This document shows positions 24,934 to 37,085 of a stretch of DNA of 64,000 bases, piece by piece. Every line of letters starts with the position of its first letter. The first letter of the stretch is position 1. The notes under the pieces are model-generated. The model saw only the letters and a program-made list of their open reading frames with translations. It did no database searches and was not told where the DNA came from. This stretch comes from Sesamum alatum. Taxonomy: Eukaryota > Streptophyta > Magnoliopsida > Lamiales > Pedaliaceae. Position numbers and translations under genes: made by a program. The stretch covers positions 26,455,395-26,519,394 of the forward strand of contig JACGWO010000004.1 of NCBI GenBank assembly GCA_034509735.1, in the 5' to 3' direction.

Positions 24934-25203
24934 GTCTGCATATAAGAATACATGCAATTATAGTTGAGTGCAAAAGAAGTCGTAAATCAAAGTGTTTGAA
25001 CAGAATGATGAATACATAAGGTAAAAATATTGCATACAATCCAATTGTTCATTATGAGTTTGAAATATAAAGCATCCGGCGTTTTTGGACATGGACAACG
25101 TAATTAACAGCTTTTTGTTACAGTTTCAGAGAAATGACACAACAATAATTTGCTTAATGACTGGAGTTCATTGAGCAAACCTCGATCAAATTTCATAGTC
25201 CCC

Positions 25204-26596
25204 CTAGTTCGTTGCCCGATCTGCCCACATTTGCATCGCTATGTTATCTCGAAATGCTCGTTGGGCTTCTACATCGCCTAAGTTTAGATGTCCCCTATGA
25301 TAAAATGCATCCATGTCTTGTGGAATGTCATCTTCTGGTTCATTGAAGATGATATCGTCCTGACTGAACCTACGGATAAAGTTGTGCAATGCGCAACATG
25401 CAATAACTATGTCCACTTGATGCTCAAGGAGGTAGCTTGGCCCCCACTGCAATATTGGAAAGCACTTCTTCAGTACGCCGAAGCGACGCTCTATGACATT
25501 GCTCAGCCGAGAATGGGCATGGTTGAACAAGTCTTGGGGGGGTACGATACTGACGGCCCTGTCCCCTGTACTCGCCTAGATGGTACCGAGTACCGCGATA
25601 CGGCGCAAGGAAACATTGGTAATTTGTGTAACCTGCGTCAACCAGGTAATACTTCCCTGCATGTTTCGACGTCGCAGGAAAAATAATGAACGCATGTCTC
25701 ATACTAACTTAGATCAGATGCGAAATCACATAGTTACCTACTGACCGGAGGAAAAGGAAACGTCGGGTCCTGTGAAATAGCATGGTCCAGTACACGGGCA
25801 TCGGCCGCACTACCTTCCCACCCAGCGTACACGTACGTGAAATTCATGTCAAAATCACATATTGCCAACATGTTCTGCGCAAGTCGGTTCTTACGCGATC
25901 GATACCTGTTCTGGTCTGCCCGTGGGACCCATGCCGGTATTAGTGTCCCATCCATCGTACCAACGCAGTCCTGAGATTTTGCGAGTAACTGGGTAAGAGT
26001 TCGGTATCACATAAGGCACTCAATCGATAGGGTGTAGGTTGTACCTTAAAGTATAGGAAGAAATTCGGGTTTGATGCAATTCTGTGGGGCGTGTCTGACC
26101 ATGATGGCCGTGTGATCATCTTTGGGCCGAAGGCGCATAATGCAGACAACACTCGATGGAACCTATGATTGATAGTCTCAAGTGAGTGTTGGAATCGTTC
26201 CATACTATCGCGTTGTCTTTTGTGCATGCCAACAGTCTGCATAAAGATAGCCACCTCCTCGATGGAACTGACCCGTGAGGTTTGCCCGTGTGGCAGCAAT
26301 CCCCTAACAGTCAATGCATCGACCAGTGCATAGAAACACGGTTTGGTCATTCGAATGTTGTCATAGAACCTGCCTGCGTGTGGTGTCGATATAATCTCGG
26401 CAACCCAATCTTCCCCTTGCAAGGCAGAAGTGTTACGGGGCAAGTTGTCACGAAACAACTCGGGACAGATGAGGTCACGAAAAATGTAGAATTCCTCTGG
26501 AACGTCAGATTCGTTACTGCCTGGTGAACCTGGTGTCCCTGGAGTTCCACTGGAAGAGTCATTACCATGGAAAGCTTCTTCGTTTGCACTCGCCAT
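25204..26596 (-). pseudogene. PIF/Harbinger DDE transposase, one frameshift
   Basis: Nuclease that excises and inserts the element. Exon 1 is 26596-26045 (184 residues, helix-turn-helix region, ending FFLYFK). Exon 2 runs from 25970 to about 25743 and starts DCVGTMDGTLIPAWV, with the first catalytic Asp at about 191. The second Asp is in WEGSAADARV (about 241). Exon 3, from 25656, carries KYYLVDAGYTNYQCFLAPYRG and then NVIERRFGVLKKC, with the catalytic Glu. All three acidic residues are present. The reading frame is broken in exon 3 by an extra base in a C7 run (minus strand) near 25,536-25,542; with C6 the frame would continue into LFNHAHSRLSNVIER. It is either a recently dead copy or a base-calling error in the homopolymer. 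Confidence 0.85.
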
Positions 26597-26799
26597 ACGG
26601 TGAAGCTAGATGGAGAAAATTAGTTATTTTGCGTAATAGATTAAGAGTAATTGGGGGACAAAGGCAGTCAAAAGTCCATATATGAAAGCTAATAACACGT
26701 TCACAGGCATCGTTCACAGGCATAATAACACGTTACTAATAACATACATCACGGTGACAACACAATATTCACTTTTGCAGTGAATATAACTAGCGCAAT

Positions 26800-27772
26800 T
26801 TGTTTTGGTCATCTAGCCGGAGGAATATCGTGCGTGTGATGTGGTTGTGGAAACGTTCAAGAGCGGTGGTGAAGATGGAATCAGGTAGATCCTGGAATTT
26901 TGTTAACTCATCGACGCAACGTTCAATCTCAATAGTCGCTTGAGGGCCAACTCGATCAATCTTTCCCTGGAGTGACTCATTCAACTTGTCCATAGTTTCA
27001 CACTTCTTCGACTGCAGCGTACTCACACCGCGCCTTGACTAACGCTTGCTGCCCGACGGCCCGGAGTACGTAGAGGTGGGCGGTGATCTGATGTGCGATG
27101 ACTGTGTATCAGCTGTGTCCTCGTAATCGTCCCTTGACCGGCGGCCCCCGGAGCTTCCTGGGGTCAGTTGATCATCATCTCCGTTGGCCTGAGCATTGAA
27201 TGCACGTGGTGGGTTGCACTGGAACGTGCGATACCACCGTGCGCAGTGTTGCGAGAAAACATTTGAGTGCAAAGATCAAAGTGTGGTAGCCCGTGGTCAA
27301 TTATTTTCTTTAACTCGGGCTTTTCCTATGGAAAGACAAGTTGAGTGGAGTTTAGCTGCGTCAGGAACCGAAGGCGATAGATGAGCAACCTTGCCCTAAA
27401 CATGTACATAAAGGTAATTTATATTTGTACCCGGTACAGCTCGTCCAAACGACCCGCGTCATCTGTTATTGTATTACGTTCGGAGTCCCAACCCCATCCA
27501 GTACCCCTATTTATACACCTCCAAGCACAACGCAGTCGGTTAAGTTTGTCTTTCAATTGATCGATCGTAAACACATGGGAAGGGTATATAGCTGCGTTTA
27601 TCCTCTCACATATACGAGTCCACACAGATGGTGAGAACGTTGATGACTGAAGCCGATTGCTGATGAACTCCTCGTGCATAAACTCGATGAAAATATGCTC
27701 CAAATACGACGTCCAAACTATTTTGTGTGAACGAGAGGCTTGCGCTGAACTTATGGGACTTATAGGGTCCAT
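26800..27772 (-). pseudogene. PIF/Harbinger Myb-like partner ORF, broken
   Basis: Second protein of PIF elements; it binds element ends and helps bring in the transposase. Exon 1 (27772-27431) reads MDPISPISSAQ, then WTSYLEHIFIEFMHEEF and a trihelix-like block to GRLDELYR, with donor CGG|GTACAA. Later coding-like sequence begins HFDLCTQMFSRNTAHGG (near 27,270-27,220), but the frame shifts before NAQANGDDDQLTPGSSGG. An in-frame TAG follows GPSGSKR at about 27,038. The C-terminal part (KKCETMDKLNESLQ to LDDQNKLR) is open to about 26,791. At least one frameshift and one stop make this copy non-functional. Confidence 0.7.
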
Positions 27773-27779
27773 CTTCGGT

Positions 27780-30393
27780 TAATGTAATGTCAACCAAATA
27801 AGAATATTATATATATTATTATGAATAGTCATATAATATTATGTATATTATTATAATATTAAATTAATATTCATTACTAAATATATCGTAAGTAGATTAA
27901 CTTTATTGCCGCATAAGTTCTCACGATTTGTGATAATTTCAAAGTACAAACTTATAGCTTAATATTTTATCTCTAATATTATATTTTGTGTATAATAATT
28001 TGTGTAATTATATCGAGGATCATAGAGATAAAAAATGAACCTTTATTTTGACCAAATCTTTTATTTTTATGGCATCAATTGTAAATTATCTTTATTTACA
28101 TTTTATAAATTTTATAATATTATTATTTTATCTATGAAACACCGAAGCATACAATATCTTTTTAAATGACCTTACTACATCTAAATATTCAATTAAAATA
28201 TATTTTTAAACAATCTACAAAATACTTTCTTTTGTCCCTAAGAAATTAAAAATTTGTACATAGTATACTTCACACTATCCATCAAACAATGTGGAATTTT
28301 CACTTTATCAGAATTTTTACTATCATTTGCCCGCAGTAAACACGTAAAATGAACTTAATATAACCACAAAAGAATTCACAAACAACAAAAGAGATAAAAG
28401 CATAGCAATTCAGAAAAGCAAACAAACACAACCTAAACATCCTAATCCCTACAACATTTCATAATAATATCACAAATAATATATGTGATACGTAATTATG
28501 CAAAAAGTATTTCATAACCGAAGTACAATATAATAATATACATAATAGTATGTATATACATCAACGCAAAAACATCATTTCATATGCTAGGCAGTACCAA
28601 ATTTCATAATAATAATACATAGGACTATTGATAAAAGCAAATACCGCCTTTCACATGGACAAATAGGACCACATTTCATATGCAAGAAGAATGATAAAAG
28701 CAAAATGATGTACCTTGGTAACACAGCTAACGGAAAACTGCAAATGTCACTGTCGGAAATGCAACTTTCACTGTCAATAAATGCAATCTACTTAACACAG
28801 TGATCAATTCGGGAGAACATATCAAGAAATGCAAGTAAAGCATTCAACCATCCGGCTATATATAGACATCAACAGAAAGGGTAAGCCTGCACACTCACAA
28901 GCCAAACAGGAACCCTAAATAGTACCCTACAGTTGCACAATGGCCTGTACCACTGGACCCATCACGTGCCGAAAGTAGAAAATAAATCTGATGACAAAGG
29001 CTGCAAATAGATTACTTGACGTTACGCAACATACAGAGAAATTTATTGCAAAATTTACCCCAAATATGTACACAGACAGCAATTTGTCTGGATGCCAATT
29101 AAAGTGAATCACTATTGCCACAGTACAACACAATGCCGCATTAATAACGTGAACCAATCCAGATTTCATAATGTGTAAAAAAAAGATCACGAAAGTACAA
29201 ACACTGTTTACAGTACCAGGACCCATGCTGCAGCATTGAGTCGGATCGTTTACTCGGTGGGTTGACTCGGTCGGTTGAAGTGAGGCGGTGACTCGTCGAG
29301 TCAACTCAGTCGTCGGAGGGTGGCGCGATGGGATACGCGGCGCCGGAGAGGATCGTTCAGCCATGGAGCGCGTGAACAACAGTCCGGCCGGACGCGCCTC
29401 CACTCTCGACCTGAAGTTGCTGCATCACATTCCAATACCCCCTCGGTCGCCATCTCTCTCAGTCAAACTTTCCGCCGCCGGTCGGGCCAATCGCCAACAC
29501 CTCCCTACAGTACTCGAATCCATCTCGAATTCCGATCATTGCCCATCGATCAACTAGCCGCCACCTGCGTCGGAACCAGTAAACGGACGGCCACCTCGCC
29601 AACCTCCACCTTCAGCCAAATCAGACGCGCCCCACCCAATCGTTTTCTATAATATTCTGGCCGCCATGAATTTAATACTCGAATTTTCATCCGAAAATTG
29701 CGAACAACGAAAGTCACGGGAAACGGCCCGTCCGACGATCCAACGAACGGCCTTCACCATCGCGTCGGCTGTGATGAAGGCCGTTCATTGGACGACCGAT
29801 CGAATGAACAACGGTGCTTGCAAGCTTCCTTGTGTGAAAAAAACGCAGCTGCAGGGGATGAAGTGGGCCTAGGGTTGGGAATGTGAGGGATGACTTCAGC
29901 AATATTTTTTGACCTGGGGGATTGGACCAGATTTGGCCAAAACACCTAGTTATGGTGCTTTGGCCAAACCAAACATGATAATGTTTTTCGGCCCATCTCA
30001 GAGATGGGCCGAAAACGAGCCCAAACATAGTGAAAGATTTCGAAGAAAAATTAAGAAAAATGAAGTGTTTCGAAGGAAACTAGATAATTTCGAAACTACC
30101 ATGTATTTTTGTTTCCATAATATTGAAAAAGGAAACGTTTTCATAGTTTCGATGAAAATGCATGAAAATTTTAAACCATGTATTGAAGATGTGGGTTCAG
30201 TCCCAAACCAGCTTATTTGCATTTTCTTTTTTTCTTTTTGAAAGAAATTCTTTAATTTTAATGAAATAATTAACGGAAGGATAAAAAATGATGAAATTTT
30301 TAAATTTGAAAGACAAAATCTGATGAGCGAAAAATATGAAAAACCAAAAATAGATAGTGGTATCTTTAAGGAATCAAAAGTGATATTTACCCC
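27780..30393. other. Non-coding flank of PIF element 1 and right MULE arm
   Basis: 27,780-28,900 is AT-rich without a gene. 29,240-29,900 is GC-richer and may hold the promoter or leader of the minus-strand transposon genes. Open frames on both strands there show no domain. A strong short hairpin lies at 29,731-29,799. 30,030-30,393 is the right inverted arm of the MULE. Confidence 0.45.
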
Positions 30394-31403
30394 TTCAAGA
30401 AATCTAGATCTTTTTCAAAGAAATACATGAGTTAAGTAAAATTTGGCTGCCTGATTTTGGAGCAAATTTCGACAACCATTTAAGAATGGAAAGAATATAA
30501 GTAGGTTCTAGTAAATTAATGTTAAGTATACGTTGAAAAAGTCAAAGATATGCACAAAACTTTTCCAGCCCTATTTATTACAGCAATGAGTTTTGATACT
30601 ATACAAAAAATAGAAGTTAATACCAAACCTCAAGATGATCTCAAGTATTTAAAAAGATATGATCCACACGTCTGCAGCCTAAATTCAGGAACATCACACA
30701 CATTTTGAAACTTCAAATACATTAAAGAGTGAATTATAATGATTTTTTTTATGGTTTGACCTAATTACGGATACGTTCTCGCTTTTTCAAAGATTATAAA
30801 TATCCTCTGAAATTTATAATTTTTAACCAAATATCTGAAATTGTCCACTTTATCCTTTAATTTTTTTTAAAAGTTATAGAAAAATCGGACTGGAGTAGCT
30901 AGTCAATTGAGCACAAATATACTTACAAGGATAAATCATTGAAATAAAAACAATTAGGCTTACAAGAACAAATCATTAAAATGCTGTTGCCAATAAGGAT
31001 TGAATCCAAGACCAAAAAAAAAAAAAAGAGAAATAAGTACTTCAGGTCCTGTCTTCGTAAATATTTGACATGTTTTTCTAAGAGTTTTGAAGTAAGGGTT
31101 ATTGACATCAAATTTTTAAAATAAATTATCAATTAAAAATCCAAACCAAATTGATTAATAATTGAGTTTCAAATTAAATTCCATATGAAATTTGGATTTT
31201 ATAAATTTACAAGATGAATATATCCATGATAAACCCATATCAAATTTGGGTTTTATGATTTTGAAATGGATTGATCCAAACTAGAATACAAAATTATTCT
31301 TTTAAACCAACCAATTGGGACAAAATAAAAATACAGTCCGTTAGGAGACTATCAATCGTAAAGCCCATTGTATTGACAGGAGTGAATTGTACCGAAATCT
31401 TAA
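30394..31403. other. Intergenic, half of a fold-back repeat
   Basis: 30,730-30,880 matches the left half of the fold-back family seen at 34,593 and 58,865 (GTGAATTATAATGA..., then TTTTTAACCAAATATCTGA). The matching right half is missing. A poly-A run lies near 31,013-31,027. No gene. Confidence 0.5.
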
Positions 31404-31411
31404 CTCACGCT

Positions 31412-32410
31412 TAGGGGTGGCAGATGAGTCAAGTCGGCTTGCGAGCTTCGCGAGCCGACTTGTTTTGAAACTCGACTCAAACTCGAATTTTTCAAGATCG
31501 AGCTTCTAACGAGCTCAAGCTAAGCTCGAGCTCAAAATAGTATGTTCATTAGCTCGTGAGCCAGCTCGCAAGCTTTTTTTTTTTTTTTTTTTTTCTTTTT
31601 TGTAAGATTTTTTTTATCTTTAACTCCATATTCAATACTACATCAATTTTATATTTAAAATTAACCATATATTATAACTATTAATCAATATCATATATTC
31701 TAATTTTAGATAATAATAAAATATGATACTTTTATTTAGATATTTAATCTTTATACAAAACTTAGCTTAATCAACAATTTAATAAGCTTTAATATTTTTT
31801 TTATGAATAATTATTTAATATGAAGCATATAATTTTTATGTTATATTCAATATTAATTTGTAATCTTTTATATATATTTTATTAAATTAATAAGTCCTTA
31901 CAATTAACTTATATTTTTTTATATCTATTCCTGAGTATATATTTATACCAAGATACATAGTATGCAATCTATTTTATTACTTATAAATTTATGTCAAAAT
32001 TTGGTGATTCTAAATATAATAATAATAATAATAATGGTTGAATAATGTTAATTATTTTTATTTTTTATTTTTTATTTTATTATATATATATAAACTATTT
32101 GGTACTTTGGTTTAAAAAAATCGTCTTTTAATTTTTGTATAGTTGATAAGGTGAATGATATAAAATTCAAATGATCATCAATTTAAATTTTTGTACATAA
32201 TGAGATCAACCACTTTAAAAAATAACTTATGTTTAATAATTAACATATATTTAATATTTTTTATAATTAATACAATAGTATTTAAAAATAACAGTTCGAG
32301 CTCGAGCTAACTACAACTTTGTTGAATACTCGAGCTCAAGCTCGATGGGAACCGAGCTGACGAGCTCGAGCCAACAAAAAATGGTCGAACTCGACTCGTT
32401 TACACCCCTA
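31412..32410. mobile_element. hAT-type MITE, 999 bp
   Basis: Ends TAGGGGTGGC...TACACCCCTA. Flanking 8-mers CTCACGCT (31,404-31,411) and CTCACACC (32,411-32,418) match at 6 of 8, which fits an aged hAT target duplication. Subterminal regions are full of GCTCGAGCTC-type words in opposite orientation. The centre is AT-rich with a long poly-T run near 31,576-31,594. No coding frame. Confidence 0.75.
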
Positions 32411-32418
32411 CTCACACC

Positions 32419-32993
32419 TATAAAACGAAACCTCTAGGACAAAATTCACGCATACAACAAGTCATGTCAAAATAACACAGCAAGTCAACACACACTACAA
32501 ATCAACCCAAAAAGTCTCTCAAATCTAAAGCTATTGGCCACAACAAAGTACTGCAAGCGCAAGTTTCTACATCTTCCTTGGTTTCAACAAGACCTTACCA
32601 CCAACTTTTACAATACTTCGTAATTTTCTGTTACAAATTCAGATGATATTGCACATCCAATGCAAAAACAAGCTCCAGCCCTTAGGAAGTTTGGAGAGAA
32701 AAATCAGGGGAATAACCTTCATTTGCGAAAACTCTCCAGAGATCGTAATCCGTTTCATCATAATTTGAAAATTATCTAGTCCATATTTTTAATCCCATTA
32801 TGATATTTTGCAAACTAGAAATTTGTGTAAACAATACCATTCAAAAAAATTACTTAGTTGTTGACATATGATACGCACCATATGTTTGACTACATATAAT
32901 GTACTTGAATTGCTATATGTTGATTAATGGGTAACAAGATCTACTAATAATATCAAACTTTCTTTCATGATGAAGCATGAACACAACTCAAAT
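32419..32993 (-). other. Downstream region of the P450 gene
   Basis: Contains the presumed 3' UTR of the minus-strand P450. No gene seen; several AT-rich poly(A)-signal-like words are present but none stands out. Confidence 0.4.
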
Positions 32994-35900
32994 TTAGGCT
33001 TCATTTCTTGTTGGGATGGCCTTGAGGGGCACTGCCTTCCTCAAAGAAAGCTCAAACTTGTCATTTATGTCCACTTCTTCTGGTCTCATTCCTTGTTCAA
33101 ATTTCCAATCATAGTCATGTATCAAAGAAGCAACCATGAGATGTACCATCCGGTGAGCCAACGGCATTCCAGGGCACATTCTCCGTCCTGAGTCGAAGGG
33201 AATAAACTCAAAATCTCGGCCCCTATAGTCTTTCTGATGGTCGAGAAATCTTTCAGGCTCGAACGAATTTGGACTCGACCATACATTAGAATCTTTACAA
33301 ATAGCCCACACATTGACAAGTATCTGCGCGTCTTTTGGGATCATGTAGCCATTGATTTCAACATCGGTTTCTGCCTTGTGTGGCACTAGAAATCGAGCAG
33401 AAGGATGACATCTTAAGGTTTCTTTGATCACTGCTTGCAAGTATGAGAGGCTGGGTATGTCTGATTCTTTGACTTGTTTGTTTTCTCCAACGACGTTCCG
33501 GAGCTCGTTTTTAACCTTTGACAATGCATGCGGATTGCGTAGTAATTCTGTCATAGCCCATTCTACCGTGACTGCTGTCGTTTCCACTCCCGCAGCAAAG
33601 AAGTCCTAACATCGGATAAGGTTAGCACTTAGTTGCTCTTACAATACACTACAGAAAATTAATTATTACCTACACTGTAAATCACTACAACATAAAAGTC
33701 GTAGTAAATCAATACTATCTAGCACGGTCAGACAAAATTAATGCAAAAACCTAGATTTTAGCCTCATTTGCAGAAACAACAGCTAATACATATAGTTAAT
33801 TAGTACTCGCTACGATTTTACTTTTAACCATGATAATTAACCACAATAAAAAATAAATTTCTTCCAGTGATTACATATATATGTATATATATTTCACTCA
33901 AATTTTGGCGAAAAAAGGAAATGCAAAGGAAAGGGCACTTAAAAAATAAAACATGAAGTTATATCATCTTGAACTGAGAAAAAATCAAGATCAAGACATT
34001 CAGAAACCATCGTAATGCACACGAACATATTTAAGAGTGAAAATTTGAGGAGTCAAAAAGTTATACTTGTATATATATTGGGTTCACGCTGTCACATTAT
34101 CGCGTACAATTAAAATAATTAGGAAGACCAATATATAAAAAAAAAATTAAATGTATAATTTTAAACAAAACTACAAAAAAAAATAAAATAAAATTGGGGG
34201 TATATGAAACAATTAATATTATTTTTTTATAATTTAAAAAAAATACAAAACTTGAGGGTGTCAATATATAAAAAACAAAATTAAAGTTTATGCATATATA
34301 ATTTTAAAAAGAATTACAAAACTTGGGGGCCTCCCCGGCCCGCATCGAATTTTCATTGCAAAGTCTATTTTATCTTTAATTCATCCAATATGCATAAGTC
34401 ATGTATAAAATCTATCCCAAAATAAAATACATGATGTCATTCGTACACACGTGACCTGTGTATATTGAATAAGGCAGAAGATGGAATATGTTTTACAACA
34501 GAAATTCAATCCGTCGTGCATCTTTTCTGTTGCATAGTATATTCCATTTTCTACTTCATTCCATATACATAATTCACATGTATAAAATCTAAGGTGAATT
34601 ATAATGACCTCCCATAAGATTTGACATAATTACATATATCCCTCGTTATTTCAAAAATTACAAATACCCCTTAGGTTTGTAATTTTTAACCAAGGGCCTC
34701 AAATGGTCCATTTTGTCATTGATTTTCTTTTTATAAATTGTAAATAATCAGCCGACAGGCAAATTACACTATTGTATCTTTGTGTAAAAAATGTAAAAAA
34801 CTCTCTCTGTGCATTTTTATCCAAAAATAAATTAGAAATTTTTAAAAAATAATTCAATTTGCATAAGTTATTTTGGTCGGTTCACCCATAAAAATTGATG
34901 AAAATGAGTTATTTGTTAGACAGTTACAAACCTCAGGAATATTTATAATTTCTAAAATAATGAGAGGGCTTCCGTAATTATGCAAAACTTCAGGAAAGGT
35001 CCCTGTAATTCACCCAAAAATATATCCCAAACATTGCTAACGCACATCATATACAAAAAGAAATGAAAATCAAATTGATTCGTTAGAAGTTCACCTACCA
35101 GAAGTAAATGTTTGATTTCACTGCAGCTGAAGTCATAATCACTTCCCTGACTGATATCAAGGAGTGCTTCTAACAAATCTTCTTCCACTGGAGACCCAAA
35201 CTGAGTACTTCTTGCTTGCAGTCTCTGACTGATTACACTTTCAAGAACAGCAAACAACTTAGAAAAATAAAACTCCGACTGCCGCTTAATACCCTGCGGA
35301 TCGATCATCTTCAGCCAAGGCACATAGTCCGCAATATTCGGAGCTGCTACGCTCTTTGCCACGCCAATAATAGTTTCCTTGAGCTCTTGAGCAGAACCCG
35401 AATCAAATCCAGCAAAATCAACCGAAAACAGCGTTGCTGACATGAGATTAATCGAGGTAACAAAGACAGCTTCACCGATATCCACAACCCGACGGCTAAG
35501 ACAACATTCATGCACATAGTCAAGCAGTTTCCGCAGCTTTTCCTGGCGCAGGCCTTCGCTGGAATCCAACCGGTTAATCGAAAACATATGCTCTTTGCTT
35601 ATTTTCCTCAGGACCTTCCATTTCTTCCCGGCGGGTAACCAGGCTATCGACATCTTGTGGTGGTCGAGCGTTTGGGCGGTGACAGGGACGGCACGGCCCG
35701 AACAGACTTGATCATGCTTGTGTAGTATTTCCTTCGCCATTTCGGGCGAGGATACAACGATTGTGTCGACGGTTCCGAGCTTGAGATGCATTAAGGGGCC
35801 GTAAGTCTTGGCGAGCTCGGCGAGAGACTGGTGGGGTTTCTGGCCGAGATGGAGAAAGTTTCCAATTATCGGAAACGGGCGTGGCCCCGGAGGCAGCTTG

Positions 35901-36007
35901 CCTGATGCTGATCCTCTCGGCCTGGAATTTAACCTTTTCAGGATGTGAAACCATGTCAAGATTATGACAAAACACAGAACTGGTGAGACTACTGCTGCAA
36001 CAGACAT
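32994..36007 (-). CDS. Cytochrome P450, CYP76-like, two exons
   Basis: ER-anchored heme monooxygenase that takes electrons from a P450 reductase. Exon 1 is 36007-35099 (303 codons) and exon 2 is 33605-32994, joined as HLLL|DFFAAG, giving 506 residues. Visible parts: membrane anchor at 5-24 (AVVSPVLCFVIILTWFHIL), Pro-rich hinge KLPPGPRPFPIIGN at 37-50, I-helix oxygen-binding motif AAGVETT near 307-313, ExxR as ETLR at 365-368, FEPERF at 418-423, and heme loop FDSGRRMCPG with the axial Cys at 447. One phase-0 intron at this place and the overall sequence fit the CYP71 clan, most like CYP76 (geraniol 8-hydroxylase, terpenoid oxidases). Substrate is unknown and probably a terpenoid. The frame is intact and all core motifs are present, so it is likely functional. 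Confidence 0.92.
34593..35015. mobile_element. Fold-back MITE in the P450 intron, 423 bp
   Basis: Ends GGTGAATTATAATGACC and ...GGTCCCTGTAATTCACCC are inverted. The interior includes TTTGACATAATTACA and its partner. It lies about 80 bases from the 5' splice donor of exon 1. A clear target duplication is not seen. Relatives are at 30,735 and 58,865. Confidence 0.7.
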
Positions 36008-36200
36008 CGATTTCTTTCTCCCCCTTCACTGTACAAATCCAAATGTCAGAACGCAGATCAGGGTTTTCTGTCAATGTGGTTTTGATTAAGAGAACTTCTC
36101 TCAAGAATTCAACAATATAGAAGAAGAAGAAGAAATGGAGGAGGAGGAAGAAGAAGAGAAAAGAGAAGGATTCGGAGGGAAGAAGGCTCTCTAATTAGAT
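36008..36200 (-). promoter_or_regulatory. P450 leader with CT-rich tract and overlapping upstream ORF
   Basis: On the minus strand the leader has a long CTT/CTC tract (36,119-36,180). An ATG at 36104 opens an out-of-frame reading of 130 codons that runs past the P450 start and ends at 35712. If transcription begins above 36104, this would reduce initiation at the P450 AUG. The transcription start is not known. Confidence 0.4.
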
Positions 36201-37080
36201 GACAGAGGGGAAGGAGCTATGTATCCGCAATAAATATCTGTCGGCGTCGTTTCACATCACAAGATACGGTCTATTGAAATATTATTGGATAAAATACCAA
36301 AAATACATTGCTTTTTTTAAGGGATAATTATATTCTTATCTGGTGTAATTATAGTAAAATTGATTTTATGTAATTATATGTAAAATTTCTTGATTTGAAA
36401 AATTACATGTAGTACTTTTAAAATTTGTTTTTATTTACCAGATAAGTCCCTCTATTAGTCAAAATTCACCAAATTTATTGATATTAATAAAAAAAAATTG
36501 AATTAAAGGTGATACTTGCCATTGATTGACTTATTGTTGGTCAAACGAATCTTTTTATAATCAAACTACCCTTATATATCGTTACATGCTAATGCTGATA
36601 GGAGGTATATCTTCATTGTTATAAGGATAATTTAGTCATAAAAGATTTATTTGGCCTGCATTAAATCATTAATATGTCAATCGGGGGTAAATATTAATTT
36701 TTATTCATTTTTTTGTTAATATCAACAAATTTGATGAATTTTAACTAACAGAGGAACTCATTTCTTACAATAAAGCAAACTTTAGTGATATTAGATGTAA
36801 TTTTTCAAACCATGGGGAATCTACGTGTAATTACATCAAACCTCGGGAGATGAGAGTGTGTAATTATTCCTTTTATATATAAAAAAAAAAAAAAACTTCT
36901 AAAGATCTAGTAAAATTTTAAAACCGAGTACAATTAATATAAATTACTATTCATTAGTATATACCATAAATTTTTAAAATAAAATTTAACTAAATATTAT
37001 TTTCAAACTTGAGTTTGTAATAAAAGAAATATTCGTTAACAATGGTAAAAGAAATCCATTATACATGTAATAATACATTA
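36201..37080. repeat. P450-upstream segment, copy 1 of a duplication
   Basis: Aligns with 43,557-43,860: shared GAGGGGAAGGAGCTAT, TATTGAAATATTATTGGAT, TATAAATTA(C/T)TATTCATTAG and TACATGTAATAATA in the same order and orientation. Copy 1 is longer because it contains a 550-base insertion at 36,321-36,870. Confidence 0.8.
36321..36870. mobile_element. Fold-back MITE, 550 bp, empty site visible at 43.66 kb
   Basis: Ends GGGATAATTATA...GTAATTATTCC are inverted, and inner words recur (ATGTAATTTTTCAAACC against GAAAAATTACATGTAG). The related segment at 43,557-43,860 lacks the insertion at the same place (ACACATTATAAGAAG). The flanks are T- and A-rich, so the target duplication is not unique. Confidence 0.7.
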
Positions 37081-37085
37081 ACTAA

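Larger units (their letters stand above)
23381..30027 (-). mobile_element. PIF/Harbinger element 1 (boundaries provisional)
   Basis: Contains PIF transposase, Myb-like partner and an extra Myb/SANT gene, all on the minus strand. Candidate ends are TGTTTGGTTTCATTTCC on the left and, inverted, TGTTTGGGCTCGTTTTC on the right, with TAG on both outer sides. The duplication TAG is not the usual TWA, so the boundaries are tentative; the gene content is firm. A sequence like the left end occurs also at 37,912-38,130. Confidence 0.5.
22057..30393. mobile_element. Mutator-like element, 8.3 kb, perfect 9-bp target duplication
   Basis: TTCAAGAAA at 22,048-22,056 and again at 30,394-30,402. The left end (GGATAGACATCACTTTGGTC) is an imperfect inverted match of the right end (...AAAAGTGATATTTACCCC). 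The match runs inward over at least 150 bases (for example TTTAATAATTTCATCATTTT on the left against AAAATGATGAAATTTTTAAA on the right). No MULE transposase is inside. The interior instead carries PIF/Harbinger genes, so it looks like a non-autonomous MULE later invaded by a PIF element. Confidence 0.75.

Noticed and set aside
25536..25542. Programmed ribosomal frameshift in the PIF transposase C7 run
   Set aside because: PIF transposases are made from spliced single-frame mRNAs; a random homopolymer indel is the simpler reading.
28927..29403. 158-codon minus-strand frame with hydrophobic segments
   Set aside because: No recognisable domain and no splice partners; composition follows local GC change. 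It could be leader sequence of the PIF genes.
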